From NCBI GenBank assembly GCA_002412885.1, contig DHVX01000051.1:27103-91102 (forward strand): 64,000 bases of DNA. The letters are read 5' to 3'. Of this stretch, positions 58,599 through 64,000 are shown piece after piece (position 1 is the stretch's first letter; every line of letters starts with the position of its first letter). Made by a program: the position numbers and the translations under genes. Below the pieces are notes generated by a model. That model did not search any database and was not told the origin of the DNA. It saw nothing but the letters and a program-made list of their open reading frames with translations. The stretch comes from Bacteroidales bacterium UBA5197 (GTDB lineage: Bacteria > Bacteroidota > Bacteroidia > Bacteroidales > Lentimicrobiaceae).

Positions 58599-58910
58599 AT
58601 GATTATGACAAAAGTTAAAATTTACACCGACGAACAGTATAAAATTGCCCGCATTGCCAAGGCATTGTCGCACCCTGTGCGGGTGTATATCCTTGACTAT
58701 ATTGCCAATAACACCAAAACCTGTTGTTACAGCGGCGATTTGCACGAAAACCTTGATATAGCCCGCTCAACCCTATCGGAACATCTGAATGAGCTGAAAA
58801 AAGCAGAACTTATTCAGGGGGAAATCAATCCGCCCTACATCAAATACTGCATCAACCGCGAAAACTGGGCTTTAGCCAAGGCTTTGTTCGAAAAATTTTT
58901 TGAAGATTAA
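58599..58910 (+). CDS. ArsR-family winged-helix metalloregulator
   Basis: About 103 residues; the ATG at 58599 (or the one at 58605) is preferred over the TTG at 58572, which lies inside the operator. Helix-turn-helix region: ALSHPVRVYILDYIANN, TCCYSGDLHENLDIARSTLSEHLNELKKAELIQGEINP, with the wing YIKYCINRENW. The adjacent cysteines in KTCCYSGDL, near the start of the recognition helix region, resemble the cysteine inducer site of ArsR, suggesting arsenite or another thiophilic ligand. A palindromic site just upstream and resistance-type genes downstream support a repressor role. Confidence 0.9.
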   Translation: MIMTKVKIYTDEQYKIARIAKALSHPVRVYILDYIANNTKTCCYSGDLHENLDIARSTLSEHLNELKKAELIQGEINPPYIKYCINRENWALAKALFEKFFED

Positions 58911-58949
58911 ACAGATCACACAATCCTTAACAACTCAAAACCAATAACA

Positions 58950-59183
58950 ATGGAAATTAAAGTACTGGGCCCCGGCTGCCCCAAGTGTAAAACCCTTGAA
59001 AAAGCCACCCGTGAAGTTGTTGAAAAAAACAACATCGACGCAACCATTACCAAAGTGGAAGATATAATGGATATTATGGCCTTCGGCGTAATGTCAACTC
59101 CTGCCCTTGTGGTAGATGGCAAAGTGGTGGTGAAAGGCCGTGTTCCATCAAACGATGAAATTGCAAAACTTTTATTAGGTTAA
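58950..59183 (+). CDS. Small thioredoxin-fold protein (redox-active disulfide protein 2 type)
   Basis: 77 residues, cytoplasmic, one domain. Active-site GPGCPKCKTLEK at residues 7-18 and the cis-proline loop MSTPALVVDGKVVVKGR match the MTH895/TIGR00412 thioredoxin group. In ArsEFG-type clusters such a protein is regularly encoded beside ArsF and ArsG and may supply electrons for reduction of nitroaromatic arsenicals. It lies 39 bp after the regulator. Confidence 0.88.
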   Translation: MEIKVLGPGCPKCKTLEKATREVVEKNNIDATITKVEDIMDIMAFGVMSTPALVVDGKVVVKGRVPSNDEIAKLLLG

Positions 59184-59205
59184 TATTTAAAAGACAATTG
59201 AAACC

Positions 59206-59625
59206 ATGAAAAAACTAATGATTCTGATGCTGATGGCAATCAGCCTGCCATTTATGGCCTGCAGCTCTTCTGGAAGCGAGACTGCAAATGAAGCAACTGC
59301 AGTAAAACCTGCCAAAATTGAGGTTTACTACTTTCATTACACCCGCCGTTGTGTTACCTGCAACGCAGTTGAGGACGTTACCAAAAACACCCTGAATGAG
59401 TTGTATGCCGATAAAATGAAAAGTGGTGAGATTACCTTTTTTTCAGTAAATCTTGATGAAAAAGATGGTGAGGCCATTGCAAACAAACTCAAAGTTGCTG
59501 CCCAGGGACTGATTGTTGTTGTTGATGGGAAACAAACCGATCTGACCGACAAAGGTTTTATGTACGCCAAAAGCAGTCCTGATAAGCTTAAGTCAGAATT
59601 GAAGAAAGCTATTGATGGGAAGTAA
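59206..59625 (+). CDS. arsF: ArsF-like thioredoxin-fold lipoprotein
   Basis: 139 residues. Lipoprotein signal (KKLMILMLMAISLPFMAC, then SSSGSE) and a thioredoxin-like domain with the family motif VYYFHYTRRCVTCNAVE (CxxC near residues 49-52), DEKDGEAIANKLKVAAQGLIVVVDGK. This matches the nitrophenyl-compound nitroreductase subunit ArsF family, known from Shewanella arsEFG. It lies 22 bp after the small thioredoxin gene. The function in this organism, whether arsenical reduction or another thiol-redox job, is inferred from family and context. Confidence 0.8.
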   Translation: MKKLMILMLMAISLPFMACSSSGSETANEATAVKPAKIEVYYFHYTRRCVTCNAVEDVTKNTLNELYADKMKSGEITFFSVNLDEKDGEAIANKLKVAAQGLIVVVDGKQTDLTDKGFMYAKSSPDKLKSELKKAIDGK

Positions 59626-59639
59626 TATCGGTTCCGGAT

Positions 59640-59864
59640 TTCGGATTGCGGATTTCGGATTGCGGATCCGCCAGTCCCAATAGCAATCGGGATCGGGATC
59701 GGAATTAGATTTTAATTCCAATAAGCCCTTTGGCTATCGTGATCAGGACTATGGGAACCTAAACCTGCCAGCCGTAATACTGATCCGAAGTCCACAACCT
59801 GCCAGCCGTAAGGCTAGCCCTAAATCCACAATCCGAAATCCGAAATCCAAAATCCGAAATTTAA
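59640..59864. repeat. Repeat-rich spacer: GGATTTCGGATTGC units and their inverse
   Basis: Left end has repeats of GGATTTCGGATTGC (59638-59670), right end has CAATCCGAAATCCGAAATCC (59828-59860), so the 239-bp spacer between arsF and arsG can fold into one long hairpin. In the middle CCTGCCAGCCGTAA occurs twice (about 59765 and 59802). Confidence 0.8.
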
Positions 59865-60560
59865 ATGGAATTCTTCAACACCATTCTCGAAAACTCAAGC
59901 TATGGAGCGCTTACGGCCTTCATACTCGGACTAATGACCGCCATCAGTCCATGCCCGCTGGCAACCAATATTTCTGCTATTGGATTTATCAGCCGCGACC
60001 TGAGTAACCGTAACAGGGTATTTATCAGCGGATTGGTTTACACATTAGGACGGGCCATTTCATACACAGCCATTGGGGTGATTCTTTTCTTCGGTGCCAG
60101 TAAGTTTGATGTTACCCGTTTGTTTCAGGGCTGGGGCGAAAAGCTGTTGGGGCCTGTGCTTATTCTGATCGGCCTGTTTATGCTGGATTTTATCAGGATT
60201 AATATTCCGGGATTCAATTTTGCTGAACGTATGGAAAACAGAAAAGGACGCGGATTCTGGAGCACACTGCTTCTGGGAATTGTATTCGCACTTGCTTTTT
60301 GTCCATACAGCGGTGTGCTGTACTTCGGTATGCTCATACCCATTACCATTGCCAGTCCATTCGGTCTCTTTCTGCCGGTAATTTTTGCTGTTGCAACTGG
60401 ACTGCCGGTTATCATTTTTGCATGGCTGCTTGCTTATGCAGTAGGTAATGTCGGGCAAACTTACAATCGACTGAAGAGTTTCGAAAAATGGTTTCGCAGG
60501 GTAGTTGCAGTGTTGTTTATCGGAGTGGGTATTTATTATGTTGTCATCTTTTTCCTCTAA
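59865..60560 (+). CDS. arsG: ArsG-like efflux permease (CcdA/DsbD-type fold)
   Basis: 231 residues, six to seven helices. AISPCPLATNISAIGFISRD in helix 1-2 and ALAFCPYSGVLYFGMLIP in the second half are the paired cysteine-proline motifs of the ArsG family, related to CcdA/DsbD membrane domains. In Shewanella, ArsG exports aromatic aminoarsenicals. It follows arsF across a repeat-filled spacer. A role in electron transfer across the membrane, as in CcdA, is the alternative reading. Confidence 0.82.
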   Translation: MEFFNTILENSSYGALTAFILGLMTAISPCPLATNISAIGFISRDLSNRNRVFISGLVYTLGRAISYTAIGVILFFGASKFDVTRLFQGWGEKLLGPVLILIGLFMLDFIRINIPGFNFAERMENRKGRGFWSTLLLGIVFALAFCPYSGVLYFGMLIPITIASPFGLFLPVIFAVATGLPVIIFAWLLAYAVGNVGQTYNRLKSFEKWFRRVVAVLFIGVGIYYVVIFFL

Positions 60561-60599
60561 TTAACCTTAACCTCAACCTCACCCTCACCCTCAGCCTAA

Positions 60600-61922
60600 A
60601 TGGAACTAAAATCCGAAATAAAATACCTCCTCTGGATGGTGATTATCTTTCTGGGCATTTATTTTCTGCCTATTGAAAGCGCTGTTTTTAATACTGCCAT
60701 CGCTGCTACGCTCGATCTGGGTAAATGGTATGCCCGTGAGCATGTAATTCTATGCCTTTTGCCTGCGTTTCTTATTGCCGGAGTAATTTCGGTATTTGTA
60801 AGTCAGGGCTCGGTGATTAAATACTTTGGCGCCAAAGCCAAAAAATGGGTAGCTTACACGGTGGCTGCAGTTTCAGGAACCATCCTTGCTGTTTGTTCGT
60901 GCACCATTCTTCCGCTTTTTTCGAGTATTCACAAGCGTGGAGCAGGCTTAGGCCCGGCTGTAGCATTTCTTTATTCCGGCCCGGCTATTAACATTCTGGC
61001 CATTATCCTTACCGCCCGTATTCTTGGGTTTGAAATGGGTGTTGCCCGGATAATCGGCGCAGTTTCGTTCAGTGTGATTATCGGCTCAGCCATGGCGCTT
61101 ATTTATCGCAAAGAGGAAAAAGCCAAACGCGAAGAACAAATGAATTTTCCTGATGTTCCTGAAACCCGCCCGATGTGGCAGACTTCACTGCACTTTTTTA
61201 CACTGGTGCTGATTTTGGTATTTGCCAACTGGGGAAAACCAGCCGATGGCGACACAACAAGTGCCTGGTATTACTTGTGGGCTTATAAATGGCACATCAC
61301 CGGAGTTTTAGGGATGGTGCTGGTTTATTCCATGATTTATGTGCTGAAGCTGAAAAGCTGGAAGGTGATGCTTGGTGCTGTAATCACAGCCCTCAGTGCA
61401 TTTATTTTTGCCAATCCTTCAATAACGATGGTGGTGGGTATTTCAGTCATTAGTATTATTGCCCTTATGGACAAATCAGAAGACGGCGAAAATAAGGAAT
61501 GGATTATTTCCACCTGGGGATTCACCAAACAAATTGTGCCCCTGCTTGCCATTGGAGTAGTGGTTGCCGGTTTTCTGCTGGGTTCCACACACGATAATAC
61601 TGCAATTGCCGGAGTAATTCCGAATCATTGGATTGCCTGGCTGGTTGGTGGAAATTCAGTGGGTGCAAACTTCTTTGCTTCGATTGTTGGCGCTTTTATG
61701 TACTTTGCCACCCTTACCGAAGTGCCGATTCTTCAGGGATTGATTGCATCAGGAATGGGTAAAGGTCCTGCGCTTGCGCTACTTTTGGCTGGTCCTTCAC
61801 TTTCACTACCCAATATGCTGGTTATCCGCGGTGTGATGGGAACCCAGAAAACCATTGTTTATGTAGTGCTTGTTGTGATTTTATCGACCATAGCGGGATT
61901 GATTTTCGGGAGTATGTTTTAA
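60600..61922 (+). CDS. ArsP-like/DUF318 permease
   Basis: 440 residues, about ten helices in two similar halves. VCSCTILPLFSSIHKRGAGLGPAVAFLYSGPAINILAI (residues about 99-136) is the diagnostic permease (UPF0718/DUF318) motif with the CSC cysteines; the second half has GANFFASIVGAFMYFATLTEVPILQGLIASGMGKGPALALLLAGPSLSLPNMLVI. ArsP members export trivalent organoarsenicals, though other family members are thought to move other substrates. It follows arsG by 39 bp of CCTCA/CCTTAA repeats and shares its orientation. Confidence 0.87.
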   Translation: MELKSEIKYLLWMVIIFLGIYFLPIESAVFNTAIAATLDLGKWYAREHVILCLLPAFLIAGVISVFVSQGSVIKYFGAKAKKWVAYTVAAVSGTILAVCSCTILPLFSSIHKRGAGLGPAVAFLYSGPAINILAIILTARILGFEMGVARIIGAVSFSVIIGSAMALIYRKEEKAKREEQMNFPDVPETRPMWQTSLHFFTLVLILVFANWGKPADGDTTSAWYYLWAYKWHITGVLGMVLVYSMIYVLKLKSWKVMLGAVITALSAFIFANPSITMVVGISVISIIALMDKSEDGENKEWIISTWGFTKQIVPLLAIGVVVAGFLLGSTHDNTAIAGVIPNHWIAWLVGGNSVGANFFASIVGAFMYFATLTEVPILQGLIASGMGKGPALALLLAGPSLSLPNMLVIRGVMGTQKTIVYVVLVVILSTIAGLIFGSMF

Positions 61923-62030
61923 TATTATTCTGGAACCTGACTTCCATGTACAAAATTTTAGCCTGATGGGCTAAACTAATAATATGGTAAAAAAATGAAA
62001 CTTCATATATTTCAATTTAACCACTAAAGT

Positions 62031-62063
62031 AAGCCCGGTTTAAGGCCACGCCTAAACCGGGTT
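62031..62063 (+). terminator. Terminator-like hairpin after the permease gene
   Basis: AAGCCCGGTTTAAGGC pairs with GCCTAAACCGGGTTT, a 15-base stem with one bulged A, about 110 bp after the stop. The following TTTGCTTTC is only moderately T-rich. Confidence 0.6.
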
Positions 62064-62156
62064 TGCTTTCTAAATATATATCTGTTTTGCCTTCTTAATC
62101 ATGGCAAAATGCTTCAACATTTTGATAAGCTATCTCATTTAAAACCTTTGAGCATC

Positions 62157-63584
62157 ATGAGAAAGTTGATTCCTTCGCTCCTTTTTTTGCTGCCGCTCAT
62201 TGCAACGACACAAAATATTTATCACCTGCCTTCTCAGGAAGCAGTTGTAATTCTTGAAAATTTAAATTCAGTCTCTGAATCACTGATAGATTGCCGAAGT
62301 AAACAAATGTTTGAAAAAGAACACCTTACCGGCGCCGTTTGTGTGGATGCTTTTGATACAAATCTCGAGTCGCTCTTAATCCCTTATCTAAGCAATAAAA
62401 GACTGGTGCTATATTGTACCGGCAACAACAGGTCTGAGATTGTCAGCCAGCGCTTGCAATCACTTGACTATGCCGGTGAAATTGTGATTATTCACGATGG
62501 AATAACAGGTTGGATTGCCGGTGGATTAAAAACCGGAAAAACCCAGCAAGCTGAAAACACTGATGCATCAGAAAAAATCAAAGACAAAACTGCCAAAGGC
62601 AAACCCATTATTCAGGTTTTCGGGAACTTTGATTTCAATGCATCTGCTGACTCAGAAAAGAAATATGGATTCTGGTTTGGAAGGGCTCATTTTGGGTATG
62701 AATATCAATTCAGCTCTCAATTTTCAGGAAAAATTATTCTGGATATGGGAAGACCGACCACGTTGGGACAAATTGTTGTCACCGATACAGCCGGGAATCC
62801 TTTGAATGTTTCATCCACAGGGAAAGATGGAAGTTACTACGCGATGACGCTGAAATTTGCCTCTCTGGAATGGAAACCAAACGAAATTATCCGGATTCAG
62901 GCCGGTGGAATCCTTCAAAATCATTACATCACACAGGAAAAATTCTGGGGCTATCGTTACCTTGCTGAGACTTTTCAGGACAGGTATTACCACATTCCCA
63001 GCGGCGACCTTGGTGCGATAGCTTATGTAAAAGTCAGTGAAAAACTGGGCTTCGATGTTGCACTTACCAACGGAGAAGGTTTTCGTTTCGATCAGGATAC
63101 TTTCGGGGATGTAAAAGTTGCTTCCGGGATTGATTACCGGCCGATTGAAGGTCTGCAAACACGAATCTATTGGGATCACACCAGTTCAGATAATCCCCAG
63201 AAACCTGAAGTACAGCAACTGTTGTCGGCTTTTGCAGGATACAGTTTCGGCGATAAGTTCCGGTTAGCCGGTGAATACAACCATCGCATCAACCATCTGA
63301 ATATCAATAACCATGAACTTTATGGCTACTCATTTTCAGGAAGTTACAGGGTTTTTGAAGGTGTAGAGGTGTTTGCAAGGTTCGACCGGCTGATGACCAA
63401 CACCCTGTCAGGTGAATCGGAGAACTGGTACGCCCTGAATACCGGTAAAGCGCTTATTACCGGAGTCCATTACAATCCTGTAAAAGGAATTAACGTTTCG
63501 CTCAATTATCAGACCTGGTTTCCTGATTCAGGGGAATCTGAACAAATGCATCATGTTTTGTTGAGTTTTGAATACAAACTATAA
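62157..63584 (+). CDS. Fusion of a secreted rhodanese domain with an outer-membrane porin-like barrel
   Basis: 475 residues from the ATG at 62157 (RKLIPSLLFLLPLIATTQ signal); the frame from 62109 adds a non-signal prefix. Residues about 25-125 form a rhodanese domain: SLIDCRSKQMFEKEHLTGAV and the active-site loop LYCTGNNRSEIV with Cys87. A KTQQAENTDASEKIKDKTAK linker leads to a C-terminal region of about 330 residues of amphipathic strands (YGFWFGRAHFGYEYQFSSQFSG, FRLAGEYNHRINHLN) ending in LSFEYKL with a terminal hydrophobic residue, typical of a porin-like barrel. The rhodanese would face the periplasm and handle sulfur or a thiophilic metalloid; the substrate is unknown. Confidence 0.8.
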   Translation: MRKLIPSLLFLLPLIATTQNIYHLPSQEAVVILENLNSVSESLIDCRSKQMFEKEHLTGAVCVDAFDTNLESLLIPYLSNKRLVLYCTGNNRSEIVSQRLQSLDYAGEIVIIHDGITGWIAGGLKTGKTQQAENTDASEKIKDKTAKGKPIIQVFGNFDFNASADSEKKYGFWFGRAHFGYEYQFSSQFSGKIILDMGRPTTLGQIVVTDTAGNPLNVSSTGKDGSYYAMTLKFASLEWKPNEIIRIQAGGILQNHYITQEKFWGYRYLAETFQDRYYHIPSGDLGAIAYVKVSEKLGFDVALTNGEGFRFDQDTFGDVKVASGIDYRPIEGLQTRIYWDHTSSDNPQKPEVQQLLSAFAGYSFGDKFRLAGEYNHRINHLNINNHELYGYSFSGSYRVFEGVEVFARFDRLMTNTLSGESENWYALNTGKALITGVHYNPVKGINVSLNYQTWFPDSGESEQMHHVLLSFEYKL

Positions 63585-63586
63585 AA

Positions 63587-63970
63587 ATGGCAACAATGGA
63601 AAAGACTAACAATGCCCCCTGCCTTTGCGGCGTAAGCGAATATATGGTTCTGGCATGCTCCGGCGCCTGTGATCTGGGACAAATTACCGATTTAGTAGCC
63701 AGAAAATTGCGGGATAATGGCGTTAGAAAAATGAATTGCCTGGCTGTAGTCGGCGCAGGAATTGAAAAATCAATTGCAGATTTTAAAACCAAAAACATCC
63801 TGATGCTTGACGGTTGCCCGATTGACTGTGGCAAGCAGATTCTTGATAAAGCCGGTTTTGAAAACTATACATACCTTCGGGTCACCGATCTTGGATTTAA
63901 GAAGGGACAAACACCGGTAACTGACGAAGTGATTCAGATTGTTTATGAAAAATCAGAAGTATTGTATTGA
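63587..63970 (+). CDS. DGC-domain putative zinc-binding protein
   Basis: 127 residues, cytoplasmic. The four conserved cysteines of the DGC family are present in ACSGACDLGQ and DGCPIDCGKQ, plus an extra CLCG near the N-terminus. Members are annotated as putative zinc-binding proteins and often lie in arsenic or selenium-type gene clusters; a direct function is unknown. It starts three bases after the rhodanese-barrel stop, so the two are co-expressed. Confidence 0.85.
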   Translation: MATMEKTNNAPCLCGVSEYMVLACSGACDLGQITDLVARKLRDNGVRKMNCLAVVGAGIEKSIADFKTKNILMLDGCPIDCGKQILDKAGFENYTYLRVTDLGFKKGQTPVTDEVIQIVYEKSEVLY

Positions 63971-63973
63971 ATT

Positions 63974-64000
63974 ATGAAAAAACTGATAAGCATATTGTTG
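63974..64000 (+). CDS. Start of a further gene (truncated by the window edge)
   Basis: ATG followed by eight codons giving MKKLISILL, the beginning of a signal peptide, four bases after the previous stop. It continues the cluster beyond the window; nothing more can be said. Confidence 0.55.

Overview
The window looks like a chromosomal segment of an aerobic or microaerobic member of the Bacteroidota. The evidence is an alternative complex III, a fused CcoN-CcoO cbb3 oxidase, SusC/RagA-style TonB receptors with an N-terminal carboxypeptidase-like domain, lipoproteins with an acidic +2 region, A-rich translation starts that mostly lack Shine-Dalgarno sequences, and several TAnnTTTG promoter elements. 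I cannot fix the family; it is compatible with an environmental Bacteroidales-like lineage.

Region by region. 1-11.7 kb (+ strand): a respiratory supercluster, alternative complex III (actB, truncated by the window edge, then actCDEF) followed by a Sco assembly factor, an aa3-type oxidase (subunits I, III, IV, II) and heme O synthase. 11.8-22.3 kb (- strand): the second terminal oxidase, cbb3, with its copper ATPase (ccoI), ccoS, ccoNO, ccoQ, ccoP, ccoG, ccoH, a TauE/SafE-like membrane protein and a small lipoprotein cytochrome c. Two lone ORFs lie beside it. 22.4-28.2 kb: intergenic repeats, an OmpA-family protein, a secreted protein, a YbiT-like ABC-F ATPase and an LpxL-like acyltransferase. 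28.4-31.6 kb (- strand): an A+T-rich island whose ORFs all point one way and are separated by imperfect palindromes resembling integron attC sites, probably a gene-cassette array without an integrase in view. 31.8-38.3 kb: secreted proteins, a protein with a sulfite-oxidase-like fold, a TonB receptor and two paralogous lipoproteins. 38.6-44 kb: a K+(Na+)/H+ antiporter divergent from a 1165-aa protein that I read as pyrophosphate-dependent PEP carboxykinase. 44.3-49.4 kb: a His-rich membrane protein with a CxxC-plug TonB receptor (possibly copper), then acetyl-CoA synthetase. 49.9-55.6 kb: a complete seven-gene Mrp Na+/H+ antiporter operon. 56-58.1 kb: a VTT-domain protein and a DUF4382 lipoprotein. 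58.5-64 kb: an ArsR-controlled cluster (thioredoxin-like, ArsF-like, ArsG-like, ArsP-like permease, a rhodanese/outer-membrane-barrel fusion, a DGC-domain protein).

Functionally the segment is dominated by energy conservation: quinol oxidation by complex III feeding two oxidases of different oxygen affinity, heme and copper insertion factors, and ion-coupled antiporters. Metal and metalloid handling (copper import and export, arsenic-type resistance) is a second theme. Intergenic spaces are unusually rich in palindromic and low-complexity repeats belonging to several families, some with copies at two to four places in the window. These explain several false N-terminal extensions, for example in ccoG.
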